A stretch of 64,000 nucleotides of DNA from Solibaculum_A intestinale (GCF_040096205.1 NZ_JBBMFD010000001.1:186001-250000); one strand, 5' to 3'; positions 33,088 to 43,404 are shown, counted from the first letter of the stretch. The notes: generated by a model not told the origin, from the letters alone. Translations and numbers: made by a program.

Positions 33088-35904
33088 ATGGAACATGGTA
33101 CTTGCAGAAATGGGAAAAGAGCCGCATTGGTCTTTTTCTCTGTATTTTTATTCTGGATTCTGATTACTCCCATTGCTTCCTATGCCGCGAAAGAAGAACA
33201 AAAAGTCCTTCGTGTGGCGTTTCCCCAGCTGGAGGGATATACTGCGACTTCACCGGAGGGGGAACCTGTGGGGTTGGTGGTGGATATTCTCAATGAGGTG
33301 GCCAAGTACACAGGATGGAGCTATGAGTATGTTCCGGTAGAAAACAACAACATTATGGAGTCGTTTGAAGCGGGCGCCTTTGACCTGATGGGCGGACAGT
33401 ATTACATAGAAGGTCTGGAAACGTATTACGGATATCCGGAGTATAACTGCGGGTACAGCAAACTGGTTTTGTTGGCACGGCGGGATGATTCCGCCATCAA
33501 AAGCTATGATCTCAACACGTTCAATGGAAAGACCATCGGCGTTTTTGACCGGGCAAAAGAGAATATCCGCCGCCTTCAGATTTATCTGGAACTGAATAAT
33601 CTGGATTGTGAACTTAAATATTACAGTTATGAGCAGCTTCATGAGACGGGCAGCTTAAACCGGTACCTGGAGAGCGGCGAGGTGGATTTGCTGCTGGGAA
33701 GCAGCACGGCACCGGGAGGCGAGTTTTATGTAGCGGCTGCTTTCGATTCCCAGCCCCATTACATTGTGACCCGGCCGGAGGATCCGGAGACGCTGGATGC
33801 GCTCAACCGCGCACTGGAAAAAATATATGATGCGGACCCCAATTTTAACAAAAAGGTTTATGAAAAGAACTTTCCGAACACAGGCAATGTAAACCCTGTT
33901 TTAACCGCGGAAGAACAGGCCTATGTGCGGAGCAAGGAAACGGTGACAGTCGCGATTCCGTATGACTGGCATCCTCTGTTTTGCCTGAATAACGCCGATA
34001 GTCACGACGGCTTTACGGCGGATGTTTTCAAAGAAATCTCTGCATATTCCGGGTTGGCGTTTACTTATTTGTATTACGACAGCTATGGGGAGTCCCTTGC
34101 CGCGGTCCAGAATGGGGACGCCGATTTGCTTGGCTTTTTCCTGGACGCGGAGGAGGAAGCTCATAAACAGCATCTGGCGCTGTCGGCAGCCTATGCGCAG
34201 CTCAATTCGATTTTGGTACGAAATAAGGAATCTACATATCCTTCCGACCATCTGGTGGGAGCGGTTCTCAACGGGCAAAAACTGCCCGATTACGTGATCG
34301 CAGAAGAAGTGGTCTATTATACGGATATGACACAGGCGCTTGCGGATGTCAACAGCGGCAAGGTGGATTTTTTCTACGGCCTGTCCGCCCGTTTGGAAAA
34401 AATTATTCAGCAAAACAACTTTGTCAATCTGGTACAGGTGAATCTGGTTAACAACAGCCAGGGTATTACCTTTGCCCTTAAAAGCCCGGCTCAGCCGGAG
34501 TTGCTGTCGATCCTCAACAAAGCGGTCAACAATCTGACTGATGAAGAAAAGACGGTAATCAACAGCCGCAACCTGATTTCCATCGGAGAGTCGAGGATGA
34601 CTCTGTCCAGCATCGTATATGCAAATCCGGGACTGGCGATTGCGGTGGTAACGGTTTTTCTGCTTTTGGTTTTCGGTGTTGTCATCGTGGTTGCAAAGTC
34701 CCGTCTGCACGCGGCCGCCATGCGCGGCGAGCTGGAAAAAGCGGAAGCGGGCAACCGGGCGAAAAGCGATTTTTTGTCTCGTATGAGCCACGAAATCCGT
34801 ACACCGATGAACGCCATTGTGGGGCTTACGGAGCTGACCCAAACCATAGACGGGCTTCCGGAAAAAGCACAGGAAAATATGGAAAAAGTCAAATCCTCAT
34901 CTCGCTATTTGCTCAGCCTGATCAACGATATTTTGGACATGAGCCGGATTGAAAATGGAAAAATGCAAATCGCAAGCGAACCTTTTTCCGTCAAAAGCAT
35001 GCTCACAGAAATGGAAAGCATGATGAAGACGGAAGCGGAAAACAGGAAGTTGCGATTCCAGGTTAAGCAGACGATTCACAGCGAATGGGTAATGGGTGAC
35101 CAGACCCGGCTGCGCCAGGTAATTCTGAACTTGCTTTCCAACGCCTTTAAGTTTACGCCGGCCGGAGGAACGGTGACGCTGTCTGCCGTGGAAGACACCG
35201 CCCCGCAAGGGGATGCGCGCGTTACCTTCCAGGTGGCGGATACCGGCGTAGGAATTGCACCAAAAGACCAGAAACGAATTTTTGAAAGCTTCGAACAAGT
35301 AGGTTCCCATGACTCCAAAAGCCAGGGAACCGGTCTGGGTCTTGCGATCAGCAGCAATATCGTCCATCTAATGGGCGGGGAACTGAAGCTCAACAGCAAG
35401 CCGGGGGAGGGGAGCGTGTTTTCATTTTCCATTACGCTTTCTCAGGCGGATCCTGCTCCCGCCGCTTGTGATCAATCTGTTCCTAACGATGCGCTTGTAT
35501 TGCAGGGCATTCGAATACTGCTTGCGGAGGACAATGATCTCAACGCAGAGATCGCCATCGAATTGCTCAAAGTACAGGGGGCGCAGGTGGTTCGTGTGAA
35601 CGATGGAAAAGCCGCTCTGGATGCCGTTGAGACAAGCAAACCGGAAACCTTCCAGGCCATTTTGATGGATATCCGGATGCCCCAGATGAACGGGCTGGAG
35701 GCTGCCCGCCGGATCCGTTCGTTATCTCGTCCGGACGCGCGGACGATCCCGATTATCGCCATGACGGCGAACGCGTTCCAGGAGGACGTACAAGCGGCGC
35801 TGGAGGCGGGTATGACCGGATTCGTGCCAAAGCCCATTGATGTAAACCAGCTGTACCGGGAATTGCACAATGCCATTATGCACAATAAGCAAAAGAATCC
35901 ATGA
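33088..35904 (+). CDS. Hybrid histidine kinase with two extracellular solute-binding domains
   Basis: A 938-residue BvgS/EvgS-like sensor. A signal-anchor helix (about residues 12-32) leads to two type-3 solute-binding domains outside the cell (about 40-265 and 280-500), where an amino acid or similar ligand probably binds. A membrane helix (about 513-535) is followed by HisKA (SHEIRTP, His568), HATPase (DTGVGI, GTGLGLAIS) and a C-terminal REC with Asp861 (ILMDIRMP). There is no PAS domain and no HPt. ATG 33088 is chosen because the signal-anchor follows directly; upstream codons from 32944 overlap the promoter. It may use the orphan HPt at 9217. Confidence 0.92.
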   Translation: MEHGTCRNGKRAALVFFSVFLFWILITPIASYAAKEEQKVLRVAFPQLEGYTATSPEGEPVGLVVDILNEVAKYTGWSYEYVPVENNNIMESFEAGAFDLMGGQYYIEGLETYYGYPEYNCGYSKLVLLARRDDSAIKSYDLNTFNGKTIGVFDRAKENIRRLQIYLELNNLDCELKYYSYEQLHETGSLNRYLESGEVDLLLGSSTAPGGEFYVAAAFDSQPHYIVTRPEDPETLDALNRALEKIYDADPNFNKKVYEKNFPNTGNVNPVLTAEEQAYVRSKETVTVAIPYDWHPLFCLNNADSHDGFTADVFKEISAYSGLAFTYLYYDSYGESLAAVQNGDADLLGFFLDAEEEAHKQHLALSAAYAQLNSILVRNKESTYPSDHLVGAVLNGQKLPDYVIAEEVVYYTDMTQALADVNSGKVDFFYGLSARLEKIIQQNNFVNLVQVNLVNNSQGITFALKSPAQPELLSILNKAVNNLTDEEKTVINSRNLISIGESRMTLSSIVYANPGLAIAVVTVFLLLVFGVVIVVAKSRLHAAAMRGELEKAEAGNRAKSDFLSRMSHEIRTPMNAIVGLTELTQTIDGLPEKAQENMEKVKSSSRYLLSLINDILDMSRIENGKMQIASEPFSVKSMLTEMESMMKTEAENRKLRFQVKQTIHSEWVMGDQTRLRQVILNLLSNAFKFTPAGGTVTLSAVEDTAPQGDARVTFQVADTGVGIAPKDQKRIFESFEQVGSHDSKSQGTGLGLAISSNIVHLMGGELKLNSKPGEGSVFSFSITLSQADPAPAACDQSVPNDALVLQGIRILLAEDNDLNAEIAIELLKVQGAQVVRVNDGKAALDAVETSKPETFQAILMDIRMPQMNGLEAARRIRSLSRPDARTIPIIAMTANAFQEDVQAALEAGMTGFVPKPIDVNQLYRELHNAIMHNKQKNP

Positions 35905-35920
35905 TCTTTGAATTTGGAAA

Positions 35921-35960
35921 AGCACAAAGGCCGCCTCTTAAAAGAGACGGCCTTTGTGCT
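35921..35960. terminator. Bidirectional terminator between convergent genes
   Basis: A 19-base stem, AGCACAAAGGCCGCCTCTT and its partner with one mismatch, with T- and A-rich flanks on both strands. It serves the kinase gene on the plus strand and the YyaL-type gene on the minus strand. Confidence 0.8.
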
Positions 35961-35976
35961 ACCAGGATCGACGACT

Positions 35977-37977
35977 TTATTCCTCCAGGGGCAGATTCTG
36001 AAACGCCTGAACAGGAGCTTGGCAGGCACCATTTTTGCATAGATACCATGCCGCCCCATGTTCCGGTATCGGATAGCCGGCCGTAAAGGGGGCGCATTTG
36101 GCGAGGGCTTGGGCATTTTCCCTTGTCTTCACCAGAATGTACAGGCCGTCCGCCGGATGTGTCATGAGATATTGCCGAAGTTCTTCCGGGACGCCTTTGT
36201 CTTTCACACAGATCAGCTCCCGATGGGGGTACAAGGCATCCGCCAGCGCAAGCAGGGAAAAGCTGTGTCCGGCCGGATAGCGTTCGATTTCTCCTGCCAG
36301 AAACGTAAACTGGCGGTCGGCCGCCTCCTGCCAGAACGGATCACCGGTCAATCCTGCAAGCCGCTGCAGCACCATAGCGGCCACCGCGTTTCCCGAGGGG
36401 ATTGCACCGTCATAGGTTTCTTTCGGGCGGGCGATGAGCGGCTCGGCATCGGCGGCGGTGATGTAATATCCGCCGTGCTCTTTGTCTTCAAAAAGCTCCA
36501 TCATCTGCCGCGCCCGCAAAAGCGCCTGCTCCAGGTCGCGCACCGAAAAGGTCAGGCGGTATAGCTCGGTCATGGCCAGGGCGTAAACCGCGTAGTCCTC
36601 CAGCTGTCCGTCGTGGGCGGCTTCCCCGTCACGCCACCGCAGATACAGCCGGTTTCGCTCGTCCGTCATGCTTTTCTCAAGGAACCGGACCGCTTTCACC
36701 GCCGCATTGCCGCAGGCTTCCTCTCCAAGGACCTGGCCGGCCTTCGCAAGGGCAAGGATAGCCCATGCGTTCCAGCTGAGCAGCACCTTGTCGTCCTTAT
36801 GAAGACGGGTACGGTTTAAGCGGTATTGGAGGAGTTTTTGCAGCCGCTTGTCATCGGCCGAAAGAGGGGGTTTTGTCTGCCCAATCCGGTTGGGGATGCT
36901 TTTTCCTTCGAAATTCCCGCCTTCGGCAATTCCATAAAGCCGGCAGACTTCTTTGCCGTCCTTTTCTCCCAAAACCGATTGTACCTCATCCGGCGTAAAA
37001 ACATAGTATTTGCCCTCCACGCCATCGCTGTCCGCGTCCTGCCCGCAGTAGAAGCCGCCCCTCGGATCGGTCAGCTCCCGGAGGATATAGCCGGCTGTCC
37101 GGCGGGCCGTGTCTGCGTACGCTTCCTTTCCTGTCGCCTGGTAGGCATACAGATACGATAGAAGCAGCAGGGCGTTGTCGTAGAGCATTTTTTCAAAGTG
37201 CGGGGCCAGCCATGTTTCATCGGTGGAGTACCGGGAAAACCCGCCGCCGAACTGGTCATGAATGCCGCCGCGGGCCATTGCCTGCAACGTGGTTTCGGCC
37301 ATATTGAGAGCGTTTGGCTGCTGTTCCAACTTGGCATAGCGCATCAAAAAGAGCAGGTTGTGAGGAGTTGGAAATTTTGGCGCCGGACCAAAGCCGCCCC
37401 ATATTCGGTCAAATTGGCTGTGAAAGAGCCGATATGCCTTGTGCAACAGCTCTCGGCCGGGTTCCTGCCTGCCGGTTGGCTGGCCCTGTCCGATGGCTGC
37501 CGTAATCTGATCCCCGGCCTCCAACAGCTGCTCCCGGTCGGTTTTCCAGAGAAAGGCCACCCGTTTGAGAAGTTCCATGAGCCCCGGCTGCCCATAACGG
37601 CGGCGCTTTGGAAAATACGTGCCCGCAAAAAACGGCTTCTGCTCCGGGGTCATCATAACCGTAAGCGGCCAGCCGCCCGAGCCGGTCAGCGCCTGACAAA
37701 CCGCCATGTAAACAGCGTCAATGTCCGGCCGTTCTTCCCGGTCTACCTTCATGGAGACGAAGTCCCGGTTGAGCAGGTCCGCCACCTCAGTATCCTCAAA
37801 GGATTCGTGGGCCATCACATGGCACCAGTGGCAGGTGGAGTAGCCGATGCTTAAAAAGACTGGTTTGTCCTCGTTCCTTGCCTTCTGGAAGGCTTCTTTG
37901 CCCCAGGGAAACCAATCCACGGGGTTATCCGCGTGCTGAAGCAGATAAGGAGATTTTTGCGTGTGTAACTGGTTCAT
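35977..37977 (-). CDS. YyaL/DUF255 thioredoxin-domain protein
   Basis: A 666-residue protein like B. subtilis YyaL and human SPATA20. An N-terminal thioredoxin-like DUF255 domain carries YSTCHWCHVMAHESFED with the CxxC pair; an alpha/alpha-barrel region like N-acylglucosamine epimerase or cellulase follows (GGFGPAPKFPTPHNL, GGFSRYSTDETWLAPHFEKMLYDNA, GGFYCGQDADSDG). Biochemical function is unknown. ATG 37977 follows AAGAGGA on the minus strand; the longer open frame to 38244 is non-coding. It is divergent from uvrB. Confidence 0.9.
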   Translation of the reverse strand: MNQLHTQKSPYLLQHADNPVDWFPWGKEAFQKARNEDKPVFLSIGYSTCHWCHVMAHESFEDTEVADLLNRDFVSMKVDREERPDIDAVYMAVCQALTGSGGWPLTVMMTPEQKPFFAGTYFPKRRRYGQPGLMELLKRVAFLWKTDREQLLEAGDQITAAIGQGQPTGRQEPGRELLHKAYRLFHSQFDRIWGGFGPAPKFPTPHNLLFLMRYAKLEQQPNALNMAETTLQAMARGGIHDQFGGGFSRYSTDETWLAPHFEKMLYDNALLLLSYLYAYQATGKEAYADTARRTAGYILRELTDPRGGFYCGQDADSDGVEGKYYVFTPDEVQSVLGEKDGKEVCRLYGIAEGGNFEGKSIPNRIGQTKPPLSADDKRLQKLLQYRLNRTRLHKDDKVLLSWNAWAILALAKAGQVLGEEACGNAAVKAVRFLEKSMTDERNRLYLRWRDGEAAHDGQLEDYAVYALAMTELYRLTFSVRDLEQALLRARQMMELFEDKEHGGYYITAADAEPLIARPKETYDGAIPSGNAVAAMVLQRLAGLTGDPFWQEAADRQFTFLAGEIERYPAGHSFSLLALADALYPHRELICVKDKGVPEELRQYLMTHPADGLYILVKTRENAQALAKCAPFTAGYPIPEHGAAWYLCKNGACQAPVQAFQNLPLEE

Positions 37978-38148
37978 TCGCATTCCTCTTTTTGTTTTAT
38001 TATACTCTATAGTGTTTCTCAAAAAAGAAGCCTCTATTACATGGCAGTTTTGATCGGCCGGATTTTTGCAGAAATTGCGGCGAAAAAAAGATGCGATTTC
38101 CAGCAAATAAAAGGGCCGGCGTGGCCGAAATATGCTATAATTTATCGG

Positions 38149-38177
38149 TTGACATCCAAGGGGTTCTGGTGTAGAAT
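38149..38177 (+). promoter_or_regulatory. uvrBA promoter
   Basis: TTGACA (38149-38154), 17 bases, TAGAAT (38172-38177), a near-consensus promoter immediately before an SOS box. Confidence 0.8.
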
Positions 38178-38184
38178 GAACATC

Positions 38185-38198
38185 AGAACATTCGTTCT
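38185..38198. promoter_or_regulatory. LexA (DinR) SOS box before uvrB
   Basis: AGAACATTCGTTCT matches the Gram-positive DinR consensus GAAC-N4-GTTC. It sits at the expected transcription start, so LexA should repress uvrBA until DNA damage occurs. Confidence 0.85.
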
Positions 38199-38294
38199 TA
38201 TTTGTTGGAAACAAACGCGGAAAACCATGGACAAATCGAGACACAAAGCGGATTATGTTGGAAATGCCGAGCTTTATACATGGAGAATTTGCCT

Positions 38295-40271
38295 ATGAAC
38301 GATCAATTTCAATTGGTATCCCAATACAAACCCACCGGTGACCAGCCGCAGGCGATCGCAAAGCTGGTGGAAGGCATTCAAAGAGGGGATAAGGAGCAGG
38401 CCCTGCTGGGCGTAACGGGCTCCGGCAAAACCTTTACCATGGCGAATATCATCGCACAAGTGCAAAAGCCGACCTTGGTTCTGGCTCATAACAAAACCTT
38501 GGCCGCCCAGCTTTGCACCGAATTTCGGGAGTTTTTTCCCACTTCGTCCGTGGAATATTTTGTTTCGTATTATGATTATTATCAGCCGGAAGCCTACATT
38601 CCGTCTACCGATACCTATATTGAAAAGGATTCCGCCATCAACGACGAAATTGACAAGCTGCGCCATTCTGCTACCTCCGCTTTGTCTGAGCGGCGGGACG
38701 TAATTATCGTCGCATCTGTTTCCTGCATTTACAGCTTGGGCGACCCGATTGATTACCGTAACATGGTTATTTCCCTGCGCCCAGGCATGCAAAAGAGCCG
38801 GGACGAGCTGCTTGATAAGCTCATTGACATCCAGTATGAGCGAAACGACATCAATTTTGTCCGCAACAAGTTTCGGGTGCGGGGAGACGTAGTGGAGATT
38901 TTCCCCGCTTATTCGGATGAGACAGTAATCCGGGTGGAGTTCTTTGGGGATGAAATTGAACGCCTGAGTGAAATCAACCCTTTGACCGGAGAGCTCAAAG
39001 GGTTTCTCGGCCACACGGCCATCTATCCGGCTTCTCATTATATCGTGCCGCCTGAAAAAATTGAACGGGCGGTTGGCGATCTGGAAAAGGAGCTGGAAGA
39101 CCAGCTGCGTTTCTTCCGGGAGAACGGCAAGCTTCTGGAAGCCCAGCGCATTGAGCAGCGTACCCGGTACGACATCGAGCTGCTGCGGGAAATCGGATTT
39201 TGCAAGGGGATTGAGAACTATTCGAGGGTGTTGTCGGGTCGGCCGGCGGGCAGCGCTCCTTTTACGCTGCTCGATTATTTTCCGGAGGACTATCTGCTGT
39301 TTGTGGACGAGTCCCACGTGACCATCCCCCAGGTGCGGGGCATGTATGCGGGGGACCGGGCGCGCAAGAAAACCTTGATTGACTACGGGTTCCGCCTGCC
39401 CTCCGCTTACGACAACCGGCCCCTCAACTTTGACGAGTTTTATGAACGTGTCAACCAGGTGGTGTTCGTCAGCGCGACTCCCGGTCCGTTTGAACGGGAG
39501 AAGAGCGCCCAGATCGTCGAGCAGGTCATCCGCCCCACTGGTCTTTTGGATCCGGAAGTCATCGTTAAGCCCACCGAAGGGCAGATCGACGATCTCTATA
39601 CCGAAATCGTGGCCCGGGCCGCCCGGCAGGAGCGGGTGCTGGTAACGACACTGACCAAGAAAATGGCGGAGGACCTAACCACGTACTTCGAAAACATGGG
39701 GGTCAAGGTGCGCTATATGCACCACGACATCGACACCATCGAGCGTATGGAAATTTTGCGGGACCTGCGTCTGGGCGAATTCGACGTGCTGGTGGGCATT
39801 AACCTTTTGCGGGAAGGCCTGGACATCCCGGAGGTTTCCCTGGTGGCCATTCTGGACGCGGACAAGGAAGGGTTTCTGCGGTCGGAAACGTCGCTGATCC
39901 AGACCATCGGCCGGGCGGCGCGCAACGCCGAGGGCCAGGTCATCATGTACGCCGATTCGGTGACCCCGTCCATGGAACGGGCGCTGACCGAAACAGCTAG
40001 ACGTCGGGAAATCCAGATGGCATACAATGAGGCGCATGGAATTGTCCCGAAAACCATTGTCAAGAAGGTATCGGATATCATTGAAATCACCCCGAAGGAC
40101 AAGTCCGCTTCCAGCGGCAAAAAGGCGGGCGGCAAGCGCCTGACCAAGGCCGAGCGCCAGAAAATGATCGAGCAGCTCACCAAGGAAATGAAGGCAGCCG
40201 CCAAGCTTCTGGAGTTTGAACATGCGGCTTTCCTGCGGGACAAAATCAAACAGCTGGAATCGGGCAAATGA
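38295..40271 (+). CDS. uvrB: Excinuclease ABC subunit B
   Basis: A 658-residue UvrB. The Walker A motif GVTGSGKT (residues 39-46), the damage-probing beta-hairpin region YYDYYQPEAYIPSTDTYIE, helicase motifs such as DESHVTIPQ and QTIGRAARN, and a C-terminal UVR motif (KEMKAAAKLLEFEHAAFLRD) are all present. It verifies damage handed over by UvrA and recruits UvrC. ATG 38295 follows GGAGAA and matches the usual N-terminus. uvrA starts 24 bases after the stop. Confidence 0.98.
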   Translation: MNDQFQLVSQYKPTGDQPQAIAKLVEGIQRGDKEQALLGVTGSGKTFTMANIIAQVQKPTLVLAHNKTLAAQLCTEFREFFPTSSVEYFVSYYDYYQPEAYIPSTDTYIEKDSAINDEIDKLRHSATSALSERRDVIIVASVSCIYSLGDPIDYRNMVISLRPGMQKSRDELLDKLIDIQYERNDINFVRNKFRVRGDVVEIFPAYSDETVIRVEFFGDEIERLSEINPLTGELKGFLGHTAIYPASHYIVPPEKIERAVGDLEKELEDQLRFFRENGKLLEAQRIEQRTRYDIELLREIGFCKGIENYSRVLSGRPAGSAPFTLLDYFPEDYLLFVDESHVTIPQVRGMYAGDRARKKTLIDYGFRLPSAYDNRPLNFDEFYERVNQVVFVSATPGPFEREKSAQIVEQVIRPTGLLDPEVIVKPTEGQIDDLYTEIVARAARQERVLVTTLTKKMAEDLTTYFENMGVKVRYMHHDIDTIERMEILRDLRLGEFDVLVGINLLREGLDIPEVSLVAILDADKEGFLRSETSLIQTIGRAARNAEGQVIMYADSVTPSMERALTETARRREIQMAYNEAHGIVPKTIVKKVSDIIEITPKDKSASSGKKAGGKRLTKAERQKMIEQLTKEMKAAAKLLEFEHAAFLRDKIKQLESGK

Positions 40272-40295
40272 TAAGGACAGAGTGGAGGTCTTTCT

Positions 40296-43118
40296 TTGGC
40301 TAAGGATCAATTGTACATCAAGGGTGCGCGGGAGCACAATTTAAAAAATGTGGACCTGACGGTGCCCAGAGACAAGCTTGTGGTGTTTACGGGGCTTTCC
40401 GGTTCGGGAAAGTCCTCCCTGGCGTTTGACACCATTTACGCCGAGGGGCAGCGGCGGTATGTGGAATCCCTTTCTTCTTACGCCCGGCAGTTTCTGGGGC
40501 AGATGGAAAAGCCCGACGTGGACTTAATCGAGGGCCTTTCGCCCGCCATTTCCATCGACCAAAAGACCACCTCGAAAAATCCCCGTTCCACGGTGGGAAC
40601 GGTCACCGAAATTTACGATTACCTGCGCCTTTTGTATGCCCGCATCGGCATTCCCCACTGTACCGTGTGCGGCCGGGAGATCGTGCAGCAGACGGTGGAT
40701 CAGATTGTGGACCAGGTGATGGCGCTGCCGGAGGAGAGCCGGATTCAAATTCTGGCGCCGGTGGTCAAAGGCCGCAAGGGAGAGCATGTCAAGCAGTTCG
40801 AAGCGGCGCGCAAGTCGGGTTATGTCCGGGTACGGGTGGACGGGAATCTGTACGACCTGTCCGAGCCCATCCAGCTGGAAAAGAACAAGAAGCACACCAT
40901 CGAGATCGTGGTGGACCGGCTGGTGATCAAGCCGGAGATTCGGGGCCGGCTGGCCGATTCGGTGGAAACGGCCACGGCGCTTTCCGGCGGAATTGCGGTG
41001 GTGGACGTGATCGGCGGGGACGAATTGACCTTTTCGCAGAATTATGCCTGCCCGGAGCACGGCGTCAGCGTGGACGAGCTGACGCCCCGCATGTTTTCCT
41101 TCAATAACCCCTACGGAGCCTGCCCCACCTGTACCGGCATGGGTATTTTTATGAAGGTGGACCCGGACCTGGTGATCCCGGATAAGAGCAAATCCATCCG
41201 TGGCGGCGCCATCAAGGCCTCCGGTTGGGGCAATGCCGACGGGGGCACCATTTCCCAGATGTATTTCGAGGGCCTTGCCGCCCATTATGGCTTTTCGCTG
41301 GATACGCCGGTCAAAGACCTGCCGAAGAACGTTCTCGATGTGATCTTCTACGGCACCAAAGGCGAAAAGATTAAAATGACTCGAGTCAGCGAGTATGGCT
41401 CGGGAACCTATTACGCCACGTTTGAAGGAATCCTCAACAACCTGGAGCGCCGGTACCGGGAGACCAACAGTTCCTGGGCCAAAGAGGAAATTGAGGGCTT
41501 TATGAGCGCCCGTCCCTGTCCGGACTGCCATGGCCAGCGGCTGCGTCCGGAATCTCTGGCGGTAACGGTCGGCGGAGTCAACATCCACGCGCTTTGCTCC
41601 ATGTCGGTGAGCAGTGCGCTGGACTTTATCCACAACCTGAAATTAACCGACCGGGAGCAAATGATCGCCCATCAGATTCTCAAGGAAATCTGTGAGCGGC
41701 TGGGCTTTCTGCAAAGCGTGGGGCTGGAATACCTGACTCTCACCCGCAATTCCGGTACCTTGTCGGGGGGAGAGAGCCAGCGCATCCGGCTGGCTACCCA
41801 GATCGGATCCTCGCTGATGGGGGTTCTCTATATTCTCGACGAGCCTTCCATTGGCCTGCACCAGAGGGACAACGACAAGCTGCTCGCCACTCTCAAGCAC
41901 CTGCGCGATCTGGGCAATACCCTGATCGTGGTGGAGCATGACGAGGATACCATGTACGCCGCCGACTACATTGTGGACATCGGCCCGGGCGCCGGCATCC
42001 ACGGCGGCGAGGTGGTCTGCGCGGGAACGGTGGAGGACATCAAGGCTTGCGAAAACTCCATTACGGGCCAATACCTGAGTGGGAAAAAGAAAATTCCCGT
42101 GCCCGAGACCCGCCGTAAGGGAAATGGAAAAAAACTGCGGATTGTGGGAGCCAGGGAAAATAACTTAAAAAATCTGGACGTGGAGATTCCGCTGGGCACC
42201 TTCACCTGCGTCACCGGCGTTTCCGGCTCGGGAAAATCCTCTCTGGTCAACGAGGTGCTCCATAAAAGCCTGGCCCACACGCTCAATCGCGCCCGCACCC
42301 GTCCCGGCGACCACGACCGCATCGAAGGGGTGGACGCGCTCGACAAGGTGGTAGACATCGACCAGTCTCCCATCGGGCGTACGCCCCGTTCCAATCCGGC
42401 CACCTATACCGGCGTGTTCAACGACATCCGGGAGCTGTATGCTTCCACACAGGATGCAAAGGTAAGGGGCTTTACAGCTGGACGTTTCTCGTTTAACGTC
42501 AAAGGAGGCAGGTGCGAGGCCTGCCAGGGGGACGGCATCATCAAAATTGAGATGCATTTTCTGCCGGATATCTATGTGCCCTGCGAGGTATGCAAGGGAC
42601 GGCGCTACAACCGGGAAACACTGGAAGTCAAGTTCAAGGGGAAGAGCATCCACGACGTGCTGGAAATGACGGTGGAGGAAAGCCTGAGCTTTTTTGAAAA
42701 CATCCCGCGCATCCAGCGCAAGATGCAGACCTTATTCGACGTGGGGCTTGGGTATGTGAAGCTGGGGCAGCCGGCGACCACTTTGTCCGGAGGCGAGGCC
42801 CAGCGGGTAAAGCTGGCCACCGAGCTTTCCAAACGAGCCACTGGCAAGACCATCTATATTTTGGACGAGCCTACTACCGGCCTGCACACCGCCGACGTGC
42901 ACAAGCTCATTGAGGTGCTGCACAAGCTGGTGGATTCCGGCAATACGGTGGTGGTCATCGAGCATAATCTGGACGTGATCAAAACGGCCGATTACCTCAT
43001 TGATTTAGGCCCCGAAGGCGGGGACAAGGGGGGGACCCTTGTGGCCACCGGTACGCCAGAAGAGGTGGTAAAGGTGAAAGCTTCCTATACCGGCGCATAT
43101 TTGAAGAAATATTTGTAA
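40296..43118 (+). CDS. uvrA: Excinuclease ABC subunit A
   Basis: A 940-residue UvrA, the damage sensor. Two ABC ATPase halves carry GLSGSGKSSLAFDT and GVSGSGKSSLVN, signatures LSGGESQRIRLA and LSGGEAQRVKLA, and Walker B LDEPSIGLHQRD and LDEPTTGLHTAD. Zinc sites include CTVCG and the CEAC...CEVC finger near residue 740. The start is TTG 40296 after GTGGAGG. It is the second gene of the SOS-controlled uvrBA operon; no uvrC is present in the window. Confidence 0.98.
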   Translation: MAKDQLYIKGAREHNLKNVDLTVPRDKLVVFTGLSGSGKSSLAFDTIYAEGQRRYVESLSSYARQFLGQMEKPDVDLIEGLSPAISIDQKTTSKNPRSTVGTVTEIYDYLRLLYARIGIPHCTVCGREIVQQTVDQIVDQVMALPEESRIQILAPVVKGRKGEHVKQFEAARKSGYVRVRVDGNLYDLSEPIQLEKNKKHTIEIVVDRLVIKPEIRGRLADSVETATALSGGIAVVDVIGGDELTFSQNYACPEHGVSVDELTPRMFSFNNPYGACPTCTGMGIFMKVDPDLVIPDKSKSIRGGAIKASGWGNADGGTISQMYFEGLAAHYGFSLDTPVKDLPKNVLDVIFYGTKGEKIKMTRVSEYGSGTYYATFEGILNNLERRYRETNSSWAKEEIEGFMSARPCPDCHGQRLRPESLAVTVGGVNIHALCSMSVSSALDFIHNLKLTDREQMIAHQILKEICERLGFLQSVGLEYLTLTRNSGTLSGGESQRIRLATQIGSSLMGVLYILDEPSIGLHQRDNDKLLATLKHLRDLGNTLIVVEHDEDTMYAADYIVDIGPGAGIHGGEVVCAGTVEDIKACENSITGQYLSGKKKIPVPETRRKGNGKKLRIVGARENNLKNLDVEIPLGTFTCVTGVSGSGKSSLVNEVLHKSLAHTLNRARTRPGDHDRIEGVDALDKVVDIDQSPIGRTPRSNPATYTGVFNDIRELYASTQDAKVRGFTAGRFSFNVKGGRCEACQGDGIIKIEMHFLPDIYVPCEVCKGRRYNRETLEVKFKGKSIHDVLEMTVEESLSFFENIPRIQRKMQTLFDVGLGYVKLGQPATTLSGGEAQRVKLATELSKRATGKTIYILDEPTTGLHTADVHKLIEVLHKLVDSGNTVVVIEHNLDVIKTADYLIDLGPEGGDKGGTLVATGTPEEVVKVKASYTGAYLKKYL

Positions 43119-43136
43119 TTCTATTGATAATCCCTC

Positions 43137-43165
43137 TTTACAAACATGTACTGTTATAGTATACT
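43137..43165 (+). promoter_or_regulatory. Rubredoxin promoter
   Basis: TTTACA (43137-43142), 17 bases, TATACT (43160-43165). Confidence 0.7.
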
Positions 43166-43235
43166 TTTCTTCAGCAAAACCTGGTAATCTCCGCTTTTGG
43201 CGGAAAAGCAAATCAAATGGTAGGAGGCAACGAGT

Positions 43236-43394
43236 ATGGCAAGATACGTATGCACCATCTGTGGTTATGTTTACGATGAGGCGGAGGGCGCGCCCGATGA
43301 GGGGATCGCTCCCGGCACTAAGTGGGAGGACGTTCCGGACGATTTCGCGTGTCCGCTGTGCGGCGCCGGAAAAGACGCCTTCGAAAAGGAATAA
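43236..43394 (+). CDS. Rubredoxin
   Basis: A 52-residue rubredoxin, the normal size. It has the two iron-binding loops YVCTICGYVYD and ACPLCGAGK and the conserved GT-KWEDVPDDF between them. It is a cytoplasmic one-electron carrier, often feeding oxygen- or peroxide-reducing enzymes in anaerobes. GGAGG precedes ATG 43236. It has its own promoter and terminator. Confidence 0.97.
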   Translation: MARYVCTICGYVYDEAEGAPDEGIAPGTKWEDVPDDFACPLCGAGKDAFEKE

Positions 43395-43404
43395 GCAAAA
43401 GCAG

